From the NCBI GenBank assembly GCA_964649195.1, contig CAZYPK010000002.1, positions 21,316-85,315 on the forward strand: a DNA stretch of 64,000 nucleotides, read 5' to 3'. The DNA comes from JTS-RE9 sp964649195 (GTDB lineage: Bacteria > Planctomycetota > Phycisphaerae > Phycisphaerales > Phycisphaeraceae). This document shows positions 33,590 to 41,172 of the stretch, in pieces (the stretch's first letter is position 1; each line of letters begins with the position of its first letter). The notes under the pieces were generated by a model. It made no database searches. It had not been told where the DNA came from and was given only the letters and a program-made list of their open reading frames with translations. The position numbers and the translations under genes were made by a program.

Positions 33590-33692
33590 ACCGGTCTGCA
33601 TTGTTCATGGCTTGCGCGACCGACGCCTGCGCAGATGCCGCCGCAATGAACATGACGCCTTGCTGTTGAGATTTTCGTTTGCCCATCGACAT
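33519..33692 (-). pseudogene. Possible remnant of a transposase N-terminus
   Basis: A minus-strand frame with GGAGG 8 nt before ATG (33692) begins MSMGKRKSQQQGVMFIAAAS, which resembles the first ~18 residues of IS1182-type transposases (MG-R/K-RK-QQ...). Similarity stops there and the rest overlaps the end of the HD gene on the other strand. If real it is a short relic of an insertion sequence. Evidence is weak. Confidence 0.25.
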
Positions 33693-33837
33693 CGACTTGT
33701 CCTCCGTGACCGCTAGCCGGCACGATGGCGCCAGGTGAGAGTATTGCAGGTTCGGGAGGGGGGGGGCCGCAGGGGTTTTCAACGGGCTGGTAAGCTCTGT
33801 CCGAAAACGATGTAGTGATATTGATTGATTTAATTTG

Positions 33838-34140
33838 CTAAATTTCTTTTTCCTTTCTCGAATAAATCAAACGGCCGGGGATGTCAATGCAATCTCGTTT
33901 ACGATCGTCAACAGTTACTGAAACCCCAAATTCAATGTTTGAGATCTGTAGTGCGGAAAATTCAAATACGATATCGTCTATGTCCTCTCTATCTTCCGAG
34001 CTCTCAAATTCAAGGACAAAGTGTAATTTAAGTAAGTTCGGAGTATATTCAATCGCTACGACTCTAAGATTCGGAGTAACGGAACCAAGGAGCGCTCGCA
34101 TAAGGTTGAGCGCCTGAAAATTCTCGTCAGAATGATTCAT
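33838..34140 (-). CDS. Small acidic protein, immunity-protein-like, hypothetical
   Basis: 100 residues, rich in Asp/Glu, with a regular alternation of hydrophobic residues (RVVAIEYTPNLLKLHFVLEF, ISNIEFGVSVTV). The opening (LMRALLGSVTPNLRVVAIEY) recalls small proteins annotated as immunity-like in contact-toxin loci, but I cannot name a family. The stretch is markedly more AT-rich than its neighbours, which suggests acquisition by transfer. No toxin gene is adjacent. Confidence 0.6.
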   Translation of the reverse strand: MNHSDENFQALNLMRALLGSVTPNLRVVAIEYTPNLLKLHFVLEFESSEDREDIDDIVFEFSALQISNIEFGVSVTVDDRKRDCIDIPGRLIYSRKEKEI

Positions 34141-34224
34141 ATAATATGCTCGCCATGTAAGTGTTGGAGACGTTGGAACCGCACTTGGACTTGCGGCGCC
34201 CTTGATCAGGTGTCCATCGCCCCT

Positions 34225-34309
34225 TCAATAAGAAATAAGTAATCACCAATAAATAATAGCCAATTGCCTTTGTTCCCTGTCTCCTGTCTTCTGTCCCCTG
34301 TCCTCTCAC
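34225..34309. repeat. Composite heptanucleotide array (AATAAGT and CTGTCCC types)
   Basis: CAATAAG/AAATAAG/TAATCAC units (34226-34262) are followed by five units of the CTGTCTC/CTGTCCC type (34270-34305), all in 7-nt register. The array runs exactly up to the stop codon (34306-34308) of the secreted-protein gene. It is the same composite as at 5.7 and 36.6 kb, without the REP-like part. Confidence 0.85.
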
Positions 34310-35457
34310 TTCACCACGAGCTTCACCGGTTTCTGATCGCGGCCGATGAATTTGGAGCTTACTTCCCATCCCTCTTGGAGAACGGTCATGGTGAACTGAC
34401 CGTCGCCATAGGGATCTTTGATGGCATCGAACGCGGCCTTGCCGTCGAGTTTGAACGTGATGGCGGCGCGGAGCAGGGCGGTCATCGCCAGGTTGCCGTG
34501 ATAGACGGCGTAGCTGCTGCCGAAGGCGGGCATCAACAGCTTGGCGAGCGGGTTTTTGGAGGTTTCGATCTCCTTGCTCCAAAGGTCATACGCCTTCCTG
34601 AACGGTTCCGCGGGCAGGTCGATCATTTTCACCAGCGGCTGATACATTTCAAGCATCTCATCCACGATGGCGGCGGCCTGCTCGGGGGACTTGCCGGCGA
34701 ACTGGCGCAGGATGATCCCGTCTTCGTTGCCGGCGAGCGTGGCCATCAGGCGCTGGAGGGTGTTCTTGTCCTTGAGCCTGGCGACCTGCCTTTTGATCCA
34801 GCCGCCGAAGCCGTCGCGTTCGCCGACGATGGCGACCCTGACGTGCATCATCGCCGGCAGTTTGGCGTGCTCATCGAGGAAGGCCCGCAGCGTGGCGTCA
34901 TCGAACAAGGCCAGGTTGTCCGCGATGAACTGGTTGACCATCGAATCGGTGGCGATGCCCACGAGCATGGTGATGAGCACCTCGCCTGACTGGCTGTGGC
35001 GCGCCAGGCGATAAACCGCCAGCAGATCGGCCAGCGCCTCGTCGGGTTTTTTGTCAAGCAGGTGAATGCGGGCGCTGAGCAGTCCCAGCCGGGCCAGTTG
35101 CCGGGTGTGTTTCAGGTGCGGCATGAGGGTCATGGGACCTTGCTCGTGAAGCATGAGCGCGGTGCCCCAGTCGCAATGCTCGATTCGGGAGGCCATGCGA
35201 AGCAGCGTCAGGGCCTGCGATTCCTTGAGCGCCTTGCGAAGTTTGGCATCGATCGCGGCCGTGCTGTGATCGCCCACCGCCTTGGCGATCGCTTCATCGC
35301 GCGTCAGCGAGTCACATTCATCAAAAGCGACCCAATAGATCAGCGCGGCATTGCCTTTGGTTTTTTCCGCAGACGGCAAATCATCGGCGGCGCGAAGCGC
35401 CGAGGTGCAGATGAAGACGGTCATCAGCGGGACGAGGATGCACGGGAATGTTTTCAT
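34306..35457 (-). CDS. Secreted protein of unknown function in ECF operon
   Basis: 383 residues with a signal peptide (1-23, cleavage after ALRAA). The mature part is helical, with TPR-like pairs (LARLGLLSARIHLLDKKPDEALADLLAVYRLA) but no catalytic motif. GGAG 8 nt upstream sets the ATG at 35457. The gene lies 35 bp after the anti-sigma-like gene and is probably a target or effector of that ECF system. Similar secreted proteins of unknown role are common in planctomycetes. Confidence 0.75.
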   Translation of the reverse strand: MKTFPCILVPLMTVFICTSALRAADDLPSAEKTKGNAALIYWVAFDECDSLTRDEAIAKAVGDHSTAAIDAKLRKALKESQALTLLRMASRIEHCDWGTALMLHEQGPMTLMPHLKHTRQLARLGLLSARIHLLDKKPDEALADLLAVYRLARHSQSGEVLITMLVGIATDSMVNQFIADNLALFDDATLRAFLDEHAKLPAMMHVRVAIVGERDGFGGWIKRQVARLKDKNTLQRLMATLAGNEDGIILRQFAGKSPEQAAAIVDEMLEMYQPLVKMIDLPAEPFRKAYDLWSKEIETSKNPLAKLLMPAFGSSYAVYHGNLAMTALLRAAITFKLDGKAAFDAIKDPYGDGQFTMTVLQEGWEVSSKFIGRDQKPVKLVVK

Positions 35458-35492
35458 GGTTGAGGCTCCGGGAGAATGGTGGATGATTTCGC

Positions 35493-35939
35493 TCACAACG
35501 GCGGCAGACTGCGCACATGCAGCGGCGGTGATGTCTCCGGCAGCGCGGCTGCGCTCCCGCGATGGTGGCGGGCATGTTGATCCAGCAGATCCGTCAGATC
35601 GCCCACCGAATGGCCCAGGGCATGTCGATACGCCATGAAGGTGGGCCGGGTCAGGTCCAATGATGGAGCCGAAACCTGCGGACCGTTGGCAGGCTCGCCC
35701 GTCGCTGCGGGCCGCGGCGTCTGCGCCAGCAGCAGGGCGGTCAGCGTCGCGGCCATCGCCAGCGATGCGGCGATTGCCAGCGGGGCGTACCACCGGGGCG
35801 GAATCAGCGGCGCATCCTCAAGACGCCCGGCAATGCGACGCTGAAACTCCGGCGATGCGGGCCGCGGCCGCAGCGATCGCAACTGCGCTTCGATGTCCTC
35901 CATTTCACCGGCGTCATCATCGGGTTCGTGATACTTCAT
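35493..35939 (-). CDS. Putative anti-sigma factor, membrane-anchored
   Basis: 148 residues. An acidic N-terminal cytosolic segment (1-48, with PASPEFQRRIAGRL) is followed by one membrane helix (about 51-73) and a ~75-residue exported tail containing HARHHRG. The ATG overlaps the stop of the ECF sigma gene (ATGA, 35936-35939), the usual arrangement of a sigma factor and its membrane anti-sigma. No zinc-binding HxxxCxxC motif is present, so it is not a ZAS-type anti-sigma. The assignment rests mainly on topology and position. Confidence 0.65.
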   Translation of the reverse strand: MKYHEPDDDAGEMEDIEAQLRSLRPRPASPEFQRRIAGRLEDAPLIPPRWYAPLAIAASLAMAATLTALLLAQTPRPAATGEPANGPQVSAPSLDLTRPTFMAYRHALGHSVGDLTDLLDQHARHHRGSAAALPETSPPLHVRSLPPL

Positions 35940-36451
35940 GTCAGCAACTCCTGCGTCATGGTTTGCCGAAGCGTTTGGATGGCGTAGCGGTACCGCGAGG
36001 CGATGGTGTTGGGCGAGGCCTGCGCCACCCGGGCGATCTGCGCGAAGGTGAGCCTGCCCCATATTTTCAGCACGACCACCTCGCGCTGCTCCGCCGGCAA
36101 TTGCATCAACTGCGCTTCGATCATGGCGGTGCGTTCCTGGTCGATGAGCGATGATTGAAAGCAGGTCTCGCGTTCGTTCGTCTCTTTCTCCTGTGCCACG
36201 CTCCGCTCGCGGGCCAGCCTGCGTCCCTGGGCCCGCCGCTGATCCATTGCGGCAAAGCGCACGCAGGCGTAGAGGTAGGCCGCCGGATCATCCGCCTCCG
36301 CCGCCTTTCGCCAGCGATCGACGAAAATCTCCTGCACCACATCCTCCGCATCGGCATGTGACCTGCACCACTGCCGGGCAAGCAGAATCAGCCCCGCCGC
36401 GTGCCGGTCAAAGAGCGAGCGCCAGTCGGGTTGTGACGAAACCTCGTGCAA
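35936..36451 (-). CDS. ECF RNA polymerase sigma factor
   Basis: 171 residues with region 2 (LFDRHAAGLILLARQWC, HADAEDVVQEIFVDRWRK) and region 4 (LPAEQREVVVLKIWGRLTFAQIARVAQASPNTIASRYRYAIQ) of extracytoplasmic-function sigma-70 factors. The start is TTG at 36451, with GAGGA 8 nt upstream. Downstream lie an anti-sigma-like gene (overlapping) and a secreted protein, so the operon probably responds to an envelope signal. Confidence 0.9.
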   Translation of the reverse strand: MHEVSSQPDWRSLFDRHAAGLILLARQWCRSHADAEDVVQEIFVDRWRKAAEADDPAAYLYACVRFAAMDQRRAQGRRLARERSVAQEKETNERETCFQSSLIDQERTAMIEAQLMQLPAEQREVVVLKIWGRLTFAQIARVAQASPNTIASRYRYAIQTLRQTMTQELLT

Positions 36452-36458
36452 GCGTCAT

Positions 36459-36494
36459 ATCCTCACATGTAAAGACGCCACCGAACGTGAGGAT
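36459..36494. promoter_or_regulatory. Inverted repeat over the sigma-gene leader
   Basis: ATCCTCAC (36459-36466) and GTGAGGAT (36487-36494) form an 8-bp inverted repeat with a 20-nt spacer. The copy nearest the gene contains the Shine-Dalgarno of the sigma factor. It could be an autoregulatory operator or a hairpin that hides the ribosome-binding site. Confidence 0.4.
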
Positions 36495-36504
36495 TGTCTA
36501 TGGC

Positions 36505-36570
36505 GATTCCCGAATAACCTCACACCCAAGCCGCTTGCGGTGTGGCAACGTACATCGGGGGGTATCCAGA
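36505..36570. repeat. CCGCTTGCGG dispersed element, copy 1
   Basis: A ~66-bp unit (CGAATAACCTCACACCCAAG, palindrome CCGCTTGCGG, GTGTGGCAACGTACATCGGG). Homologous units lie at 49294-49370 (reverse), 61725-61785 and, truncated, at 40334-40372. No ORF is inside. Confidence 0.75.
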
Positions 36571-36574
36571 AGTC

Positions 36575-36712
36575 CCAATAAGCAATAAGCAATCACCAAT
36601 AAATAATAACCAATTGTCTCCTGTCTCCTGTCCCGCAGACGCGCAGCGAGGACGCTGCGGCTTCTAAAGAGCGAGCGTCTTTCTTTTGCAGCCGCAGCGT
36701 CCTCGCTGCGCG
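36575..36712. repeat. Composite heptad array plus GCAGCG REP-like palindrome
   Basis: CAATAAG-type heptads (36575-36614) and CTGTCTC heptads (36615-36633) are followed by a complete ~74-bp palindrome (36639-36712) with arms GCGCAGCGAGGACGCTGCGG and its reverse complement. This is the fullest single copy of the composite element also seen at 5.7, 30.2 and 34.2 kb. Confidence 0.88.
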
Positions 36713-36853
36713 TTCCCCGTCCGTTCCCTTTGTTACCGGATGCTACAATGATGCAATAACTGCATAGCCCCCAACGTCCTGCCAGGGGGGATTTTGCATT
36801 CCGGGCAACCGATATGGGATTCAGTGCTTCGTCCACTCGATGGGAATCCGACC

Positions 36854-38818
36854 ATGTCCTTCAAATCACGCCTTTTCACGCTCGCTTCCTCTTTGCTCCT
36901 GCTGCTGCCGGCCGGTCCTGTGATGGCTCAGGCGAAGAAGCCCGGCGCGACGGCCCAGGTCGCCGCCGCCAACGTGCCCGGCGGCAAGATCGACAACGAC
37001 AAGCCGGGGACCAAGGCAGCCGGCAAGGCGGCGGGCAAGTCGAAGGTGACCAGCCTCAGTGCCTCGGTCCGCGACGGGGCCGCCAAGATCGACGCCCTCG
37101 TCGCCGCCAATTATGGCGATGCCAAGGCCGGCCGGCTCACCAATGATGAAGAGTTTCTCCGCCGGGTTTATCTCGATGTCAACGGCGCCATCCCCGGCTA
37201 CGAACAGGCCAGGGCGTTCCTCGATTCAAAGGACCCCGACAAGCGGCAGAAGCTCATCGATCAGCTTCTCGATTCGCCCGGCTACGTCAGCCACATGTAC
37301 AACCATTGGGCCGACCTGCTGCGCATCAGCAACCGCACCCGCGGCGATGCCGGCGGCAACTTCCCCAAGTGGATCAAGGAATCGCTGGCGAAGAACATGC
37401 CCTTCGACCTCTTCGTTTACGAGATGATCACCGCCAGAGGCAAAGCCTCCGACAACGGCGCGGCTGGCTACTGGCTGCGCGATGACGGCATGGTGCTGGA
37501 GATCACCGCCACCACCGCCCAGGTGTTCCTGGGCACGCAGATCGGCTGCGCCCAGTGCCACGATCATCCGTTCGACAATTGGGACATGAAGCAGTTCTAT
37601 CAACTGGCCGCCTTCACCAGCGAAGTCACCACCCGCGATCCGGGCTTCCGCAACAAGGAACTGAATGAGGCCCGCCGCCGCGCCAACAGCGGCGACCTGC
37701 CCCGCGAAGTGGGCCAGGCGGTGCAGAACATGCTCCGCGAGGCGTCCTACGGCGTCAGCGATCAGCCCCGCAAAACGCTCCGGCTCCCCCGCGATTATCA
37801 GTACGACAACGGCAAGCCGGGCCAGGTGGTCGCCGCTCACGTCATCTTCGGCGATGCCCCTTCAACCGCGAAGGACCTGACCAACCGTGAACGCTATGCC
37901 CGCTGGCTCATCAGCCCTTCCAATCCGCAGTTCACCCAGGTCATCGCCAACCGGCTCTGGGCCAGGCTCTTCGGCATCGGGCTGGTCAATCCCGTCGATG
38001 ATTTCAGCGAACTCAACAAGCCCACCAACCCCGCCCTGCTCGCTCACCTGACCAGGACCATGCAGGACCTGCGCTACGACATGAAGGAATTCCAGCGGCT
38101 GGTGCTCAACACCAAAACCTACCAGCTCGCCACCAACCGCGAGGATTACAACAAGGACAACTTCAGGCACCAGGCCGGTGTCCTTCGCCGGTTGACCGCT
38201 GAACAGCTTTGGGATTCGTTCATCACCATGGTCGTGGAAGACCCCAACGCCGGCATCGGCGAGCTGTCGCCCCCGGCGATGGGCGGCATGATGATGATGG
38301 CGGCGCCGTCCACATCCAAGGTCGATTTCACCAGGATGACCGCCGACCAGATCATCGCCTATGCCGAGAAAATGATCGCCGATCGCAAGGCTGATCGGCG
38401 CGACGCCACGCGCCCTGCCGCCGCCCGTCCCGCACGCATCAACCCCAATCTCATGCGTGCCAGCGAAACCCGCCAGCCCGCGCCGCCGGGCCATTTCCTC
38501 CGCGAATTCGGCGGCTCCGCACGCGAAACCGTCGCCGATGCCCACACCGATCCCAGCGTGCCGCAGGTACTTTACCTGCTCAACGGCCCCGGTTTCTCGC
38601 AGGTCATCGACCGCCGCAGCGAGCTGACCAGGAACATCGCCAGCGCCAAGGATGACAAGGCCAAGGTCGAAGTGCTCTACCTTTCGATCCTCAGCCGATA
38701 CCCCTCGCCGACCGAAATGGCCATCGCCATGCGGGAGATCAAGACCAACTCCAACAAGGGCGTGGAAAACCTCGCCTGGGCCCTTATGAACACCCGCGAG
38801 TTCCTTTTCGTCCGTTGA
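36854..38818 (+). CDS. DUF1549/DUF1553 (PSD1-type) protein
   Basis: 654 residues with a signal peptide (1-25). The DUF1549 part (about 85-290) contains FLRRVYLDVNGAIPGYEQA and CAQCHDHPFDNW, a CxxCH motif that could bind haem. The DUF1553 part (about 350-650) contains NRLWARLFGIGLVNPVDDFSE, LVLNTKTYQLA and the C-terminal LYLSILSRYPSPTEM. These paired domains are a planctomycete hallmark; function is not established, although linkage to polysaccharide use is often inferred. The gene is followed 106 bp later by a DUF1501 gene, its usual partner. Confidence 0.9.
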   Translation: MSFKSRLFTLASSLLLLLPAGPVMAQAKKPGATAQVAAANVPGGKIDNDKPGTKAAGKAAGKSKVTSLSASVRDGAAKIDALVAANYGDAKAGRLTNDEEFLRRVYLDVNGAIPGYEQARAFLDSKDPDKRQKLIDQLLDSPGYVSHMYNHWADLLRISNRTRGDAGGNFPKWIKESLAKNMPFDLFVYEMITARGKASDNGAAGYWLRDDGMVLEITATTAQVFLGTQIGCAQCHDHPFDNWDMKQFYQLAAFTSEVTTRDPGFRNKELNEARRRANSGDLPREVGQAVQNMLREASYGVSDQPRKTLRLPRDYQYDNGKPGQVVAAHVIFGDAPSTAKDLTNRERYARWLISPSNPQFTQVIANRLWARLFGIGLVNPVDDFSELNKPTNPALLAHLTRTMQDLRYDMKEFQRLVLNTKTYQLATNREDYNKDNFRHQAGVLRRLTAEQLWDSFITMVVEDPNAGIGELSPPAMGGMMMMAAPSTSKVDFTRMTADQIIAYAEKMIADRKADRRDATRPAAARPARINPNLMRASETRQPAPPGHFLREFGGSARETVADAHTDPSVPQVLYLLNGPGFSQVIDRRSELTRNIASAKDDKAKVEVLYLSILSRYPSPTEMAIAMREIKTNSNKGVENLAWALMNTREFLFVR

Positions 38819-38835
38819 TGCCGTTGACCTCCGCA

Positions 38836-38909
38836 CCGATACCCGATACCCGATACCCGATACCCGATACCCGACACCCGATACCCGATACCCGATACCC
38901 GACACCCGC
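38836..38909. repeat. ACCCGAT heptanucleotide tandem array
   Basis: About ten head-to-tail copies of the 7-nt unit ACCCGAT (a few as ACCCGAC), almost perfect. It fills the gap between the PSD1 and DUF1501 genes and ends 15 nt before the DUF1501 ATG, leaving only a weak GCGAG as ribosome-binding site. Confidence 0.95.
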
Positions 38910-38924
38910 TTCTGCGAGATTCCC

Positions 38925-40220
38925 ATGCTCAAAGACATCGCCCGTCAACTTGATGACCAGTCCCGCCGCCAGTTTCTTTCCGCCACCGCCAAAACCTGCC
39001 TTGGCGTGAGCGTCGTGGGTGGCTTGGACCTCGCGCTGGCCAACCGGGCCCAGGCCCAGACCGCCGGCGAGGCCGTCCGCAAGAACCCGGCCAGAAGCGT
39101 GATCTACATCTACTTCGCCGGCGGCATGAGCCACATCGACACCTTCGACCCCAAGCCCGGCGCCGAGACCGCCGGCAAGTTCGCCCCGATCAAGACCAAC
39201 CTCGCCGGCGTGCAACTGAGCGACAAGCTCCCCTCCGTCGCCAGACACATGGACAAGATGTGCCTCATCCGATCCATGACCTCCACCCAGGGCGCCCACG
39301 AACGCGCCCAGTACCTCATGCACACCAGCTACGCACCCCTGGCCAGCGTCAAGCACCCCGGCATGGGACCCTGGATCACCAAGCTTGGCGGCCGCCTCAA
39401 TGAAAAACTCCCCGGCGCCGTCGTCATCGGCGGCAACCGCGACGGCGGCGCGGGCGTGCTCGGCTCCGCGTTCGAGCCGATCACCATCGGCAACCCTGCC
39501 ACCGGCCTGGCCAACTCCAGAACCCGCTCCACCAACGCCGACTTCGAGCACCGCCGAAGCCTCCTCGATCAGCTCGACCAGAGCTTCCGCTCCCGCTATC
39601 CCCAGGAAGCCGTCCAAAGCTACACCCGCTTCTACCAGGAAGCGGTCAACCTCATGAAATCCGAAGACCTCAAGGCGTTCGACATCTCCCTCGAATCCGC
39701 CGCGACGAAAACAGCCTACGGCGCCTCCAACTTCGGCATGGGCCTGCTGCTGGCGCGACGCCTCGTCGAGGCCGGCGTCCGCTTCGTCGAAGTCACCCTC
39801 GGCGGCTGGGACACCCACAACGACAACTTCGACGCCCTCGAAACCAGACTCCCCCCCGTCGATAAGGCCCTGGCCGCGCTGCTGGATGATCTGAAAAAGA
39901 AAGGCCTGCTCGACAGCGTCGTCGTCGCCACCGCCTCCGACTTTGGCCGCACCCCGCGCATCAACGAACGCAACGGCCGCGACCACTACCCTCGCGTCTT
40001 CACCACCATGCTCGCCGGCGGCGGCGTCAAGGGCGGCCAGGTCCACGGCGAATCCGACGCCAAAGGCGCCGCCGTCAAGGACAAACCCGTCACCCCGCAG
40101 GACTTCAACGCCACCATCGCCTACGCCCTGGGCCTCTCCACCACCAGGCAGGTCTTCTCCAAAATCGGCCGCCCCTTCACCATCGCCGACCAGGGCAAAC
40201 CGGTGACGGCAATCTTCTGA
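38925..40220 (+). CDS. DUF1501-family exported protein
   Basis: 431 residues with a twin-arginine-type signal (SRRQFLSATAKTCLG, about 14-28). The alkaline-phosphatase-like fold is indicated by IYIYFAGGMSHIDTFDPKP, RFVEVTLGGWDTHNDN and VVATASDFGRTPRINERNGRDHYP. DUF1501 proteins are co-exported partners of PSD1 proteins in planctomycetes; their reaction is unproven. A second such pair lies at 49.4-53.6 kb, so these are paralogous modules. Confidence 0.9.
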   Translation: MLKDIARQLDDQSRRQFLSATAKTCLGVSVVGGLDLALANRAQAQTAGEAVRKNPARSVIYIYFAGGMSHIDTFDPKPGAETAGKFAPIKTNLAGVQLSDKLPSVARHMDKMCLIRSMTSTQGAHERAQYLMHTSYAPLASVKHPGMGPWITKLGGRLNEKLPGAVVIGGNRDGGAGVLGSAFEPITIGNPATGLANSRTRSTNADFEHRRSLLDQLDQSFRSRYPQEAVQSYTRFYQEAVNLMKSEDLKAFDISLESAATKTAYGASNFGMGLLLARRLVEAGVRFVEVTLGGWDTHNDNFDALETRLPPVDKALAALLDDLKKKGLLDSVVVATASDFGRTPRINERNGRDHYPRVFTTMLAGGGVKGGQVHGESDAKGAAVKDKPVTPQDFNATIAYALGLSTTRQVFSKIGRPFTIADQGKPVTAIF

Positions 40221-40285
40221 TCAGCGATCAGCTATCAGCTATCAGCCGTCAGCTATCAGCGATCAGCGATCAGTTATCAGCGATC
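40217..40285. repeat. ATCAGCG/ATCAGCT heptanucleotide array
   Basis: About nine 7-nt units (ATCAGCG, ATCAGCT, ATCAGTT, one GTCAGCT). The first unit TGATCAG contains the stop codon of the DUF1501 gene (TGA 40218-40220). A terminator hairpin follows 14 nt later. Confidence 0.92.
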
Positions 40286-40299
40286 CATCAACCCCAAAG

Positions 40300-40325
40300 C
40301 CCACGCACTCCCGTGCGTGGGTTTT
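40300..40325 (+). terminator. Rho-independent terminator after the first DUF1501 gene
   Basis: A perfect 9-bp stem CCCACGCAC/GTGCGTGGG with loop TCCC, followed by TTTT and CTC. It closes the PSD1-DUF1501 operon. Confidence 0.85.
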
Positions 40326-40633
40326 CTCATCAGGGATTCCTGAATAACCTCGCGCCCAAGCCGCTTGCGCCGACCGGAAACTGATGATATTCTTGTTCCC
40401 GGGGTAGCGACACTTGTGGAGAGCGCACGCTAACAAAGCGTTGCATCGGACCCGGCCCGCAGGTAGGCTTTCAAAATTCATAGCCCATCCACCCGGCGAT
40501 CATCACCTTGACCCTGACGCAAAAATGTTTGTGTCGATGGCGACTTGCCAGATAAAATGCGCGAAGATGGTTGGATGCGTTATCCGACCTGCAGATCGGA
40601 TAAACAAGAGTTCGGCGAAGAGAGGTCGCTTCG
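40326..40633. other. Non-coding region leading into the cassette cluster
   Basis: Contains a truncated CCGCTTGCGG element (40334-40372), a left-half copy (40431-40472) of the attC-like repeat found complete at 40961 and 41477, and a leader hairpin TTATCCGA/TCGGATAA (40580-40587 with 40596-40603) just before the first cassette gene. The segment 40569-40616 is homologous to 41109-41155 before the second cassette gene. Confidence 0.55.
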
Positions 40634-40954
40634 GTGGATGGCGTCGGTCGCGTGAAGGCCGAGTTGACGTTTCTGCCCAAGTCGGAAGGTGGCAGGAGCT
40701 ATCCACCACTACCTCCGTGGTCAGTCAATGGATACGGCGGATACATGCCGCATCTGGTAGTCGAGGGCGGCACCGAATATCTTGGCGTTCGGTTTGTCGA
40801 TGGTCCGCAACCAGTGTTTGGTGAGCCAGCAGTGTTCGAGTTAGTGCTTATGTATCCCGGCGTGGATTACTCGCCACTTGTGCCAGGTGCGGTCGTCACC
40901 GTCCGCGAAGGCGGTAGTGTGGTGGCTCGTGGCAGAGTGTTGCAGCGTGTGTAA
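40634..40954 (+). CDS. Cassette gene 1: EF-Tu domain III-like small protein
   Basis: 106 residues starting at GTG with AGAGG 8 nt upstream. VKAELTFLPKSEGGRSYPPL, YMPHLVVEG and PGAVVTVREGGSVVARGRV resemble the C-terminal beta-barrel (domain III) of elongation factor Tu, which normally begins with a similar EGGR segment. It has no GTPase domain, so it is a stand-alone barrel of unknown role. It is preceded by a hairpin leader and followed within 7 bp by an attC-like repeat, like an integron cassette ORF. Confidence 0.68.
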   Translation: MDGVGRVKAELTFLPKSEGGRSYPPLPPWSVNGYGGYMPHLVVEGGTEYLGVRFVDGPQPVFGEPAVFELVLMYPGVDYSPLVPGAVVTVREGGSVVARGRVLQRV

Positions 40955-40960
40955 CAAGAC

Positions 40961-41053
40961 GCCGAACCAGACGTTGCAGCCGACGGCGGGGGCAGGTAGG
41001 TTTTCCTTGTGTTCAAGCTCACTCGGCCCCCGCCGCTGCTGAACTTGTTGTTC
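40961..41053. repeat. attC-like inverted repeat A
   Basis: About 93 bp. Imperfect arms GCAGCCGACGGCGGGGGC (40977-40994) and GGCCCCCGCCGCTGCTGA (41025-41042) flank a conserved AGGTAGGTTTTC/TTCAAGCTCAC centre. It is homologous over its length to repeat B at 41477-41570. The 3' end (GTTCCAA) has lost the integron core-site consensus GTTRRRY. Confidence 0.6.
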
Positions 41054-41172
41054 CAACCAAGATAAAACCTTGAGTCAAGCATGGCTTGGAGATAGGATGC
41101 GCCAATCAGGTTGGGCGCGTTACTCAACCGGCAGGTTGTCCAAACACTGTTCGGCCACAAGAGGGTGTACCG

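Noticed and set aside
38836..38909. CRISPR array
   Set aside because: The repeat is a 7-nt head-to-tail tandem with no unique spacers and no cas genes nearby.
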